Below are positions 12,038 to 22,531 of a stretch of 64,000 nucleotides of DNA, piece by piece (the first letter of the stretch is position 1; each line of letters opens with the position of its first letter). The translations under genes were made by a program, and so were the position numbers. The notes below the pieces were generated by a model. That model did no database searches and had not been told where the DNA came from. It saw nothing but the letters and a program-made list of their open reading frames with translations. The stretch is from Heliocybe sulcata (lineage: Eukaryota > Basidiomycota > Agaricomycetes > Gloeophyllales > Gloeophyllaceae), in NCBI GenBank assembly GCA_004369045.1, contig ML213504.1:1722894-1786893 (forward strand), in the 5' to 3' direction.

Positions 12038-14553
12038 ATGGCTGCCTCCCCGCCTCAGTCGAGGATACCCCCAGCCTTTGGCGACACACCGACGTCTGCG
12101 AACTCTCCTTCGTGGAAGTCGATCCTTCGTCTAGGGAACCCGTCCTCGAAAAAGCTGCACATGAACGGAAACCCCTCTGCTCTTACACTAGACACTCGTT
12201 TGTTACATTCGCCCAGCAATGCTCCCCTGTCACCTACGCCAGCTTCGACATCTAATTCTGCTGTCTCCATCGACCAGCGTTCTTCATACAATTCGTCGAG
12301 TGCCCAGTCCAGCGATTCAAATGGTGCCATGGCATCTTCCAGTCGTAACCCCAGTTCCCCGACGTTGGCACAGCAGCCCTCCTCGGACGCGCTGTCAGGC
12401 AAGTCGCGGATACGGACAAAGTCCGAGCGACAGCGGATCCCAGGTAAAATGTCACTAAAAGCGCAAACGGCTGCCCCATCCCAGCAGTCGTTCGTCTTGC
12501 CACCGTCACCTCCGTCAAAGTCAGGCCCGCTGTCGCCGAGGGCCATGGGCGCATCGGCGTCAAGATTTATTCGCCGAGTCGCCTCTGCGCCGAATGCAAA
12601 GGGTCTGTTCTCATTGGGCTCGCGCTCGGCCACTACAAAGAACGGTTTCCTTTCTCCTGGCGAATCTGCACCTCCTGTACCCGTGAGAAACACCGGGACC
12701 TCCGATCAGGCGTCTTCTCTAGAGACCGTCTCATCTTCATCATCGAGAGGCGATTATCCTCGTAGGCCTGCTCGTGCCAACAGCAACGCCTCTGCTCATA
12801 AGGCGAAAGCTCGGTTAACCAATGGTACCATTGAGGGCCCGGGGCGAATGGCGTTCCGCAGAACGTATTCTAGTAACTCGATCAAAGTCCGATCCGTGAG
12901 TATTTCGGGTCATTGCGTAGTCATGTCGTCGTTATGGCTGCTGTGGGTCGCTGTGCTTACCTATCCTTTTCAACAGGTCGAAGTGGGACCTTCGAGCTTC
13001 CAGAAGATCAAAATGCTTGGCCGTGGGGATGTAGGGAAGGTCTTCTTGGTACGAGAGAAGAAAACATCGAAGTTATTTGCTATGAAAGGTATGCATCCGT
13101 TCTTGTTCTAGCTGGAGTAGTTGCTGAATGGCGTGCACCAGTCCTTTCTAAAAAGGAAATGGTCCAGCGGAAAAAGATCAAGCGTGCATTGACAGAGCAA
13201 GAAATCCTTGCCACTGCGAACCATCCGTTCATTGTCACGCTATACCACTCCTTCCAATCCGACGAGTATCTTTATTTCTGCATGGAGTACTGCATGGGTG
13301 GGGAGTTCTTCCGGGCCCTTCAAACGAGACCGGGGAAGTGTTTGCCAGAAGATGCGGCACGGTTCTATGCGGCGGAGGTCGTTGCGGCGTTAGAATACCT
13401 ACACCTAATGGGATTTATCTATCGGGATTTGAAGCCGGAGAGTGAGTAGATCCTTTTGCCTACGCCACTCCGCATCGCTGATGAACTGCGCGGTAGATAT
13501 TCTGCTTCACCAGTCGGGACATATCATGCTGTCAGATTTCGACCTTGCAAAACAGTCAGGTCAGGCTGGTTCTCGGCCGACGATACAGCAGTCGGAAACG
13601 AACGGAGTGAGTGCTGTCCATGCCGCCTTTGTATGATCAAGTTGTGACCATGTCAACTTAGGTGCCTTTGGTGGACACCCGATCTTGCACTGCCGACTTC
13701 CGTACGAACTCTTTCGTGGGCACGGAAGGTCGGTTCATATTCCCTCTTAGTCAGCATGTCCCTTGACTAACTGACGCAGAGTATATCGCACCCGAGGTCA
13801 TCGAAGGCCAAGGCCACACCTCTGCTGTCGATTGGTGGACACTTGGCATTTTCGTGTACGAAATGATCGTGAGTCTCGAGCCTGCCTCGCTTGTGTTCTC
13901 TGGTTTACGGTCTGGACAGTATGCTACCACACCGTTCAAGGGTGAACAGCGCCATGACACCTTTGCGAACATCTGCAAGTTACCGGTACAATTTCGGGAT
14001 ACTCCAAAGGTCTCCTCGTAAGTGGTCCCCGTTGCTGAGCACGTCGTGGTAACTAAAATGTACCTTAGATCTGGCAAAGATGTCGTCGTTCGGTTGCTGG
14101 ACAAGAACGAACACACTCGGCTGGGGAGCAAGACCGGTGCTAGTGAAGTGAAGCAGCACAAATGGTTCGCCAAGATCAATTGGGGTCTTTTGAGGAATAT
14201 GCAACCCCCGGTGAGTCTGCCCGACATTCACAATTTGCTTGTGGCGCTCATAGCGTCTCGCTTAGATTGTGCCTGCGTCCTCTAACGGTATCGATGCCGT
14301 CAATTTCCGACATCTCCAGGAGTCGAACTCGATACACCTTGATAAGGGCTCGCTGCACCTACAGGGAGTGGCCGGTGGAGCACCCGTGCTGTCGTTGCCG
14401 CCCAACGGAAGCATGGCTGGGATACCGGGCAATGGACTTCCTGGGTCTTTGCCTTCTACTCCCGGCGTCGACGACGGCATGGAGAACGTTGACATGGCAA
14501 GTCTCTTTGGCGGATTCAACAACGTTACCCTTGTGCATGACGGAGAAACATAA
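12038..14553 (+). CDS. AGC-family Ser/Thr protein kinase, Fpk1/NRC-2-like
   Basis: Protein kinase of the group that includes yeast flippase kinases Fpk1/Fpk2 and Neurospora NRC-2. Yeast members activate plasma-membrane phospholipid flippases; that role here is inferred. A long Ser/Pro-rich N-terminus is followed by the kinase domain over about seven exons. Visible motifs are [12 protein letters not shown] (P-loop), LFAMK (catalytic Lys), [12 protein letters not shown] (catalytic loop, split by an intron near 13443), LSDFDLAKQ (DFD in place of DFG), and [25 protein letters not shown]. The insert between DFD and EYIAPE contains the NRC-2-type FRTNSFVGT. The C-terminus ends [15 protein letters not shown] chose the ATG at 12038 ([12 protein letters not shown]) over the upstream in-frame codons because those encode low-complexity sequence resembling a 5' leader. 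Confidence 0.9.
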
Positions 14554-16294
14554 AATGCTGTCTGGGAGAAGTTCTGCGTATGTGTTGATAGTCGGTTCTC
14601 AGGGATATGACGCGCCTGCTCAATCCATCCACTCCTTCCTCGTCTCGCATCACTATTGGATTCTTGTCACTCTTGTCTGAATTCTATGGTTGTTCTCGTC
14701 GTTTGCTTTCTTCTCTATGTTATCCTGGGGACATTCATTTCTCGCTGGCTCGTCTCTCCTTACATCCCTAATATTTCTCATCGGTCCGGTCACTCTCATT
14801 CATCGTCTCTAGCACAACCACTTCCTTGGCATGTAAACTATCAATCTATGTTACATATTAGTACTGCTGGCATGATCTATTCGATCCTTTTGATTTCTGC
14901 CAATACCTGTGGCATTGGGCGGGCGAAGACCGTTCAAAGACTGATGCAGCTCCATTGCGCGGATTCTTAAGCTTTAAGTTTTAGTACCGGGCAAGGTTCG
15001 CCGTTCTGAAGTGTGTCACTTGAAGATCCTGCCTATCGAAGGGCCAATGGGCACGCCTTTGTGTGGCTTCGATTCAATATCGTTCATTGATTGGTTTGTT
15101 CTCGGTCAGTGGGCGATGCCTCCCGAGTTCGCCGACAATCGTCTTCGTGCATGTGCATGATCGCCGGCACCGAAGTAACCATTGTCACCACTTGTTACCG
15201 GGTTACTAGGCATGCAGGTACGAACGCTAGCAGTCAGCCAATATTTACTAAGTGTTTTCATTGGACGTCTGAGTTAAGGTACGATCAAGTCGCTGAGAGG
15301 AAGGGCAAGAATGAAAACACGCTCACCTTGCAAGTCTTGTGATGCAAATACTAGCTCCGTCAGTCGCGGCCAATACAAACGGCTTCCTGGGAGTGATTAA
15401 CAAGCATCGGCTTCTGCTTAGAACTGTAGACCCAGCTCAGGGCCGGTGAGACAGGTGTTCGTAGCAGAAGGCCAATCCTGAAGTTGAAATAGAGTGTGGG
15501 TTGCATAGACGACAGGCCCCCCTTGGTGATCTCAGATTAAAGCACAAGGACGGTACCATGATGAACAAGCATAGACTGCAGACTACAGAAGCGGGGGCCA
15601 TATGATGCTCCAGCTCAAAACCTCGGAGTCCTTCAGCGGAAGGTTCTTCACCCGCGGCCCTCATTCCTACATGGCATGAACCTATGCAGCCGAACATTCG
15701 ACATATACCGTCAATCGCAGTCAAGGTTGGACTGGAGAGGATAACTATTATAGACGAACCTCGCAACTTTCATAGATCCCTGTACTGCAGCTGGAGTGAT
15801 TTGGAGGAAGGACTTCAACGTTCAACTCGGACAGACGTTGTACCACTGCTAGGAGTGGTGGTTCTTGTATCAGTATAACCTGTGCAAAGGTACAAACTGG
15901 AAATCAGCGGATGCCAGAGTACGTGACGTATATGTAATGATCACAGATATAATGATCGATCAGGTCAAGAGTAACAAGAATAGTTTGATTTGTGAAAGCA
16001 ACAAAAGGGATGAACATCCGGACGGATGTACCACACTCAGAAAGAGCTGAGTTCTGAAAAATTGGGTAAGCGACATTGAGGTGAGGGCGGTACACGGAAC
16101 GCCCTAGTAAAAGGCGAGGGCGTTGTCTGTTTGCACCACCCTCTGTCGCTAATTGATAAAGGTGATTCAGAGAACCGGTTTGCAATGAAAGTGCATTTTG
16201 TTCCGGCGGCGGGTTTGGAAACGCGTCCGCGCTCACGCGTTCCTTGCGACGTTCATCCTCCCCCTGATGACTGCGAAGTGCCGGCGCGTCTCTC
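14554..16294. other. Intergenic region between kinase and METTL3-like genes
   Basis: About 1.7 kb. The first few hundred bases are T/C-rich and probably 3'UTR of the kinase gene. The remainder holds only short frames without recognisable similarity, in both directions. The last 80 bases carry two MCB hexamers and are treated as the promoter of the methyltransferase gene. Confidence 0.5.
16221..16240. promoter_or_regulatory. Paired MCB hexamers (ACGCGT) upstream of the METTL3-like gene
   Basis: ACGCGT occurs at 16221-16226 and again at 16235-16240, centred about 55-72 bp before the methyltransferase ATG. ACGCGT is the MluI cell-cycle box bound by MBF (Mbp1) in yeasts. Close pairing in a proximal promoter is typical of functional MCBs, but function here is inferred only from sequence. 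Confidence 0.4.
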
Positions 16295-18410
16295 ATGGGT
16301 TCTACAGTCGATAGTGATTTGAAGCGCCTTGCTTCTGCTTCCTTGCACCATCTGTTTCTCTATGAGAAGGTGTCAAGTCCTGTAAGCTCGTCAGACCTTC
16401 TGAGCCGCATAATCACTCTGGGGGTACCTCCAAGCGTGCCTTCACAGGCTCCAACGTTCAAACTGACGGACTTGAGGCGCTTCGAGAATATACTTAAAGA
16501 CTTCGCGAAAGACTGGGAACATGGGACGATTTCCTTGTCGGATGATGCTGGAACGCTCTGTGTACTGGATGTGAACTTTGGCTCTGGCAGCGCGGACAGT
16601 CCGGCAGTTGTTGGACGCAAGAGAAAACGCACAGTGGATGAAGATGCAGATTCCGCGGCTGGAGATACACCCGAGGAGCCTGAACCTCAAGCCGTTGTAA
16701 GACAGGCTGGTTCCACTCTGCAGAACTTGAGCAAGGAGATGAAAGAAGTCTACATGATTCTACAGAAGAGCACAGCGAAGGGTCGCCTCTTGGCTGAGCA
16801 GGTACGCCAGTTGCATGCGTAGATACTTTATTGAGGTCCTATATGTGTGCTTTGTCCAGTTCCAGTCCGTGAACGGCGCATTCGAGCCTATATGTCCCCA
16901 CATTACCAAGAATGACTGTGCAAAGGCCAGAAACCCGAACAGTCCTGGCATATCTGGACCACCTCTGCCCACCATCTGTGATCGTGTCCACTTCCGCGCA
17001 CTCATCCGACCTCACACGGACGTGTCCCTGGGTCACTGTTCCTACCTCAATACGTGTTATTCTGAGCCAACTTACGCCCAGTCGCCCTCCATACCGCCAT
17101 TGCCATCAGCCCAACAAGCGTCCAGGCCGCCTGGGTATACGGCAGTGTCCTTGCCTTCCGGTCTCGGTGCAGGTGGGAGAGGCAAGGAGAAGGCGCCTTG
17201 CCGATACTTGCACTACGAGATTGACTGGGACGAAGGTGATGGATCGGTCGACACTAGCAAGGAGGCAAAGGCAGTGAAGAAGCCTCACAAACTTGGACTT
17301 GGACTGGGGCCGCTCGGAAGAGAGACAGAAATGGTACGCCATTTTACAACTTCATCAAGCCTTGACTTTTCATTCCTCCTCATACAAGCTGCCTCCACAA
17401 TGGATCAACTGCGACCTGCGGAGGTTCGATTACTCTGTGCTAGGCAAGTTTCACGTTATATATGCTGACCCGCCCTGGGATATCCACATGAGTGTACGTA
17501 CAGCGTTCATGCTTAAGTTCCAGATATGCGGCTGATTTTTTGAAATAGTTGCCGTATGGAACGATGACGGACGACGAGATGCGCTCCATGCCTATACCAA
17601 CCTTGCAGGATGAAGGACTGCTCTTCTTATGGGTTACTGGACGAGCCATGGAGGTCGGCCGAGAATGTATGCGCGTCTGGGGTTACACCCGCGTAGACGA
17701 AGTTGTCTGGGTAAAGATCAACCAGGTGGATCCGCTCCCCTCTTCCAATCCGTTATGCTTGACTTAATAACGCCTTCTCTCAGCTTCAGCGCGTCATTCG
17801 TACAGGCCGGACAGGTCACTGGCTGAATCACACCAAGGAACACATGCTTGTCGGCGTGAAGACGGTAACAGACGAGAATGGTAACCTCAAGTTCCCATCG
17901 TGGGCCAATCGGGGTCTTGATACCGATGTCATCGTCTCTGAGGTGCGTGAGACGAGCCGCAAGCCAGATGAGGTATACGGCATAATCGAGCGCATGTGTC
18001 CTGGTGGGAGGAAGATTGAGATCTTCGGCCGGAAGCATAATACTAGACCTGGGTGAGTAAATTTGGTCTGCCATGCGTCTCGGGTATAGGCTAACAGCGA
18101 TGCCTAGCTGGTTGACGCTTGGCAATCAACTTGGAGCCGACCAGATTCATGAAGAGGACCTCGCTGCTCGCATTAAAGCGAGGTGAGAATTCTTACATTT
18201 AGTAGTGAACATATATACCAATACCCGTATCGTAGGTACCCTGAAAGATCCATCCCTTTACCTCCTGGACCTGGAGAACGCTCCGGCAGCGCCGGTAGCC
18301 ATAACCACAGACTCAGAGGACTATCGAACAGACCTCAGAGTAACAACTTCAATAAGCCGGGGCTCCCATCTGTTCTACGATTTAACTCCCAAATGTCGAT
18401 GCCGATGTGA
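16295..18410 (+). CDS. IME4: METTL3/Ime4-like mRNA N6-adenosine methyltransferase (MT-A70)
   Basis: Catalytic subunit of the m6A mRNA methyltransferase. The multi-exon model starts at 16295; exon 1 ends at 16801 and exon 2 starts at 16860. The N-terminal part has a helix-rich region with an NLS-like GRKRKR. Next come two CCCH-like zinc fingers: C-PHITKNDC ... C-x5-H-FRALI with [15 protein letters not shown] and, after an insert of about 47 residues, CRYLHYEID. The MT-A70 domain follows, with the catalytic motif YADPPWDIH (DPPW, SAM/adenosine site), [36 protein letters not shown] and [19 protein letters not shown]. The last exon is a low-complexity tail ending at a TGA at 18408. In budding yeast Ime4 works in meiotic entry; the role in this fungus is unknown. 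Confidence 0.93.
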
Positions 18411-18552
18411 AGTCCTGCTGGGCCGCTGCTTTACTATCCCCGCTTTCTTGCTCTCGTAGTGCTCTCGTACTGTATATGCTGTGACTGGTTAGATGACCAT
18501 GGACAAGCTGAACCTTTGTATCCGTAAATGCTACATCGCATATCGTGTGCTT

Positions 18553-20121
18553 TCAATTGCTCTTAAAATATTTATTTGCACTTTCCATATCTCCCTCTGC
18601 GTCCGCCAAATGCCGTGCCCTTGCTAGAGCATACACTCCGTCCCAGGGAGGTTCCTCGGTCGCAGCCTGCACCCCGGCATCCTTTGTGTGTCCAGGACGC
18701 TTCCAGAAGGCCAGTGCCCGCAAAATATCCTACTCAGTGCAAGGTATGATGAGCACTCCTCAGCGATACACGGCTTGGAGTCCACTTACAGACTGAGTCC
18801 CGAAGATCAATATAATTGCGGTCCCCACTGACGAAGGATGAGCATGATTCTTAGTGCTGGATGCAATATACTTACTTGTGGCCATCATTACATGTGGGAC
18901 GGAACTGGTCCCCATCTCAGCCGAGAACGCCTCAAGCCTTCAACGCTGGTGCTTCAGACCCAGAATAATGGAGGGTAACTCGGGACATACACTATGCCTA
19001 TGCTGGAGTGGAAACCGAATGCGATGACTCGGAAGAGTCGGAGAAAATCGGCTGAGCTCCCGTGGAACCCGACAGCCTTGCTCTGCCGATACAGAACCAT
19101 GATCAGGCGTACTTAGGAAGCTCGTGAGCGTCACACTCGTATGTCACCAAATTGAGAGAATCAACGTACAGAGTAGGGCGATCGTTGCGGCTAGGATTAT
19201 TGACGACAGCACAGCCATGAATAGCTGCCTTCAATGAAGAACGGTGGATGTCAGCTATGTGCCACACAGCTAAGACCGATTTACGGTTTACGTGCAATGG
19301 CTTAGAGTTCACGGCGCAGAAAAAATAATGTTGGTCTCTCGAGACAAGCTCGGGGAAAGCCCTGCCAACAATGATGGCAACGACCAGGGAAGCCAGCCAG
19401 ATCGCGTAAGGTGTCACAAGCTTCTGTAGGACTGCTGAGCCGCAATAGTCGTCACAGGAGCGAGCGAACATACATAATATGTCGTTCTATTCCATTCCCT
19501 TGACGATGTCTCCGGTCCAGTCGATGGAGGCCGATCTAGCGAGTAAAAGAGCTAGATCATGGTTGGTATTAAAAGAAAAATGTAGGCGAATAACCGTTCC
19601 TCACAGTGTGAATGAGGAAGAAACCAGAAAGCGCAGTCCTGCAGAAGACTTGAGAATCCGGGATGGCACATGGTGTATCCTCATCTTACATGGCTGGTAC
19701 ACCGTATAGCAGAGACGCTTGAGCCAAGCACAGCCCGTACGAAGGGTCGCTACCTGTTTGATGGCCCGACCAGAAACTAGACACGGATATGGCCACCAGC
19801 ACAACCTGGGAGGATCTAGCATGTACTCACAGCAAACTGGACGCGAGCCCGTCGATCCACCAAGTGATGCACATGCTCAGAAAGGTCGGGTTACGATAGA
19901 CCCTTCTAGAGAGGTAGATGGTGGCCACGAGGACGGGCAAACCCAGGTGTGACGGCCAGATGTTGAGGACCAGCCACACAATCGTTAGAGTATGGTTGCC
20001 GTGGACAACAACACCGTCCAGACCTCCGGGTGGGGGGAAAGTAAGTGAGGATCGTTGCAATCGGCTGGTTGTGGTCGAACGAGGAGGGGCGCTTACTGTC
20101 TAATAACGATGATGGACCCAT
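18553..20121 (-). CDS. Orphan Agaricomycete multi-spanning membrane protein (receptor-like); N-terminus uncertain
   Basis: Exons on the minus strand join to a hydrophobic protein with several membrane spans. Visible blocks, in order, are GNHTLTIVWLVLNIWPSHLG, LPVLVATIYLSRRVYRNPT, CITWWIDGLASSLL, GSDPSYGLCLAQASLLYGVP, TPYAIWLASLVVAIIVGRAF, RDQHYFFCAVNSKPL, ILIFGTQS, then DILRALAFWKRP and an acidic tail to a TGA at 18553. The Trp/Pro helix motifs, the GLCLAQASLLYGVP block and the late FGTQ-D-x-LR-x-x-x-FW motif match a large, unnamed mushroom family that looks like seven-helix receptors; I know the pattern but no function. An ATG at 20121 (MGPSSLLD) is the most downstream possible start. Further N-terminal exons toward 20400 are possible. 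Confidence 0.65.
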
Positions 20122-20919
20122 CCGGGCAAGACCGAGCAATCCTGTTAGCAATCTGCAGACCAGTCAGCTCCGAGGGGACTTCCAGAGTCCCGGTAAGAAG
20201 GCTTGGGGACGCCAAGGAGACCAGCTACCGGCAGAAGGTGAGTCTCTAGCTTGCGCGACAGGTCGGTGAGTATTACAGGACACTCCACTGATTGATCTGA
20301 TCTAGTCAGCTGCGCCGCAGAGATATCAATCCACTCCCCTTCAAGTGATCGGCATGAGAACCGACAGAGATAGCCTCAGTACTCACGGAGAATATCATGT
20401 CGTAAATAACGGACCATGTGTATCATAGTACTGCCTGCGGGAACCATGATTTGCCATCGCAGATAAGTATACCTTTGTACGGCGTAGCTTCATTCCATCT
20501 TCCTGCGAATCATACTCTGAGAAAGGTAAGGACCGAGATGATGGCTTAGCCAGTTTGAGACCTCTTCATTGCAGGCTACTGTGACAGACACTGGGCGTCA
20601 ACGTCCGACGCAGCCAGGAAGCACACGCTAAAGCAACATGAGTGGTTTGCAACAAACCATTACATGCGCGCAACAACAGATGCACTTCGATACGGCACAG
20701 GTTTTCAGAGGCAATGTGCTCTGGGTTTCCTGGCAGTGCGATCAATCCGAGTGTCATATATTTTAAGACCATGCCCATATACTTACTTGAAGCGCCAGTC
20801 CAAGAACTCCCGTCATTCGGACCATGATGATGCCGGGACCCAAAAGACACAAAATCGACAGGCCGATCCCACTACGGGATTGACACAGTCCAAAGATCCG
20901 AGTAGATGGTGCGCATCAT
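20122..20919. other. Region between the orphan membrane-protein gene and GatC
   Basis: About 0.8 kb. It may contain 5' exons or the promoter of the membrane-protein gene (minus strand) and the 3' flank of GatC. No reading frame on either strand is recognisable. Confidence 0.4.
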
Positions 20920-21447
20920 TCATTTTTTCCTCCTGTCCGTATCCACCACATACATCTCGTTCGAGGTACGAGGAGCCCAAGCTAACAAGTCGCGTCCCCG
21001 AACCTCGGCCGACGTCAGCATACTATTCTCACCCTTCGTCTCTGTCAATTCAAGGCCCATTCCTTCTACCCAGATGCGGCCATCGGGTACTCCATCCCCT
21101 GGTTCATCTCGAAGATCGGGTATCCGAACGGCTTCGACCAGCTTCGCCAGATCCTCCATCTCCGCTGCCAATGCCGCCTGCTCCGCGCTCCCCTCCTCAG
21201 GCGGAAGCAGTGCAGACAGTTCATGCAGGTGGTTCAATTGCGAGGGTGATATGGATGGTTTAGGGTAGGAGGATAGAAGATCGTTGACAGACCATGTCGG
21301 TTTGAAGGGGATGCCACATTCGTCTGTTTCGACAGCGTCAAAGACTCCGAACCGACGCGTAGAATAGTAATGTACTAGACATTGCCCAGTAGTATGAGCT
21401 CTCGAGGCTGCGCCTTGCCGCGGTAAATATCGCAAAGTAACAGACAT
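20920..21447 (-). CDS. Mitochondrial glutamyl-tRNA(Gln) amidotransferase subunit C (GatC)
   Basis: Subunit of the mitochondrial amidotransferase that converts Glu-tRNA(Gln) to Gln-tRNA(Gln). A single 175-aa exon. The N-terminus is rich in Arg, Ser and Thr with few acids (MSVTLRYLPRQGAASRAHTT), as expected of a mitochondrial presequence. The GatC helical block reads LHELSALLPPEEGSAEQ ... MEDLAKLVEAVR. A C-terminal WAPRTSNEMYVVDTDRRKK follows, which resembles the tail of fungal GatC homologs. The ATG at 21447 faces the mS34 ATG at 21621, so the two mitochondrial-translation genes share a 173-bp intergenic promoter. Identification rests on motif resemblance in a short, divergent family. Confidence 0.78.
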   Translation of the reverse strand: MSVTLRYLPRQGAASRAHTTGQCLVHYYSTRRFGVFDAVETDECGIPFKPTWSVNDLLSSYPKPSISPSQLNHLHELSALLPPEEGSAEQAALAAEMEDLAKLVEAVRIPDLRDEPGDGVPDGRIWVEGMGLELTETKGENSMLTSAEVRGRDLLAWAPRTSNEMYVVDTDRRKK

Positions 21448-21620
21448 GGAAGTGGTCCCTGCTGCGAGATGGTTGTGTTCGACTTGTAAGCCTGAGCTCG
21501 AGAATTTGTCGGAGTTTGAACGATTCCTCTCCTCACCTCGGTGCGTCGGCTCCCTTTGAGTGCTGAGCGCTGACCTATCCAGCTAATTATCCTTTCTCGA
21601 CTTAGGTACTCTTCTTAGAC

Positions 21621-22112
21621 ATGGCAAGGCCGGCCGCTGGTAACGTTGCTCAAGCTCTGCAAAACCTGATAGGCAAACCTCCTTCGGTGCTGTCTTCAAC
21701 TCGGCCTGGGAACCTGTACCAGGTACTCTCGCGAAGCCCAGACAACGGTATTGGCAAGAAAGTCCATCAGCAGCGATGGTCCCAGAAGGGGATTGAGGGC
21801 TCTTACTGGGAGATTACAAAGACACAGTTTAAAGGTGAAGGTTCACATGGGAAGGCGTGGGGTGTACTTTACTGGCGAGGTGCGTAGCCTGATTCAATTG
21901 TCTGCGATCTCTTGGAGCCTTACGCATCTGTACCAGGCAGGCGAGTTAGTGAACAACCTACGCGTGTAACGGGAGCTCTCAAATATTCATGGAAGGAGGG
22001 CATTTCACATCCAGCTATCGCACCCGGAGGGGTGAAGACGGGAGAGCTCTCCTCATTACCTCCGCCAGTGCCGCAGGGAGTCTATGGGTCTACAGAGCCG
22101 TCTACACAGTGA
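21621..22112 (+). CDS. Mitochondrial small-subunit ribosomal protein mS34-like
   Basis: Probable component of the mitochondrial ribosome small subunit. Two exons (21621-21879 and 21937-22112) encode 144 aa. Blocks seen are LIGKPPSVLSSTRPGNLYQVL, GIGKKVHQQRW, EGSYWEITKTQFKGEGSHGKAWGVLYWRG across the splice site, then VTGALKYSWKEG. The short W-E-I-T-K ... HGKAWG pattern is shared with MRPS34 (mS34), where HGK-x-WG is characteristic. The C-terminal 40 residues are Pro/Ser-rich. The frame is maintained exactly across a 57-nt intron. It is divergent from GatC, which supports a mitochondrial translation role. Confidence 0.75.
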
Positions 22113-22531
22113 TTCATCTCTTGTGTTCAGGACACTATCAGAGGCATCCTGCACATACTGGGAGTTCATGCGTACCCATCGTCTGCCATGCCAGGTATTG
22201 GCATGTGCCGCCGCTCCCGCCAGGAAACAAGGACAAGAGCTCTGGCACTAGCCTGCATTTCGATGGCGGAGTATAGACGTTGATAGACGTTGTATGGTAG
22301 TCTTTTGTAATTGGCCTTGCATGGAATTTGAAGCTTTGAAGGAGCACGTGGCAAGCACCGGAAATCCCATGCAATTGTAGCGCGTCCGCATACATACACC
22401 GATCACACACTCTCCTGCCTCCGGCCGCTGTGCCACGGTGCACGACCAGCCAGCTCTTTCACGACGAACCGTCTAATCACTTGTTACGGTGTCACGTTAC
22501 TTGAGACTGTCATCCACGACCAGGACCGACC
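22113..22531. other. Intergenic region upstream of the acyl-CoA-binding gene
   Basis: About 420 bp with no supported gene. It contains a short tandem of TAGACGTTG units near 22274-22293 and GC-rich sequence, and probably holds the mS34 3'UTR and the promoter of the next gene. Confidence 0.4.

Noticed and set aside
12055-12693. 212-codon minus-strand frame within the kinase N-terminal region
   Set aside because: It is the antisense of a Ser/Pro-rich coding exon; composition (Gly/Asp/Glu-rich) is that of a shadow frame and no domain is present.
20664-21263. 199-codon plus-strand frame opposite GatC
   Set aside because: Pro/Ser/Arg-rich antisense shadow; the minus strand has the GatC helix block in a clean single exon.
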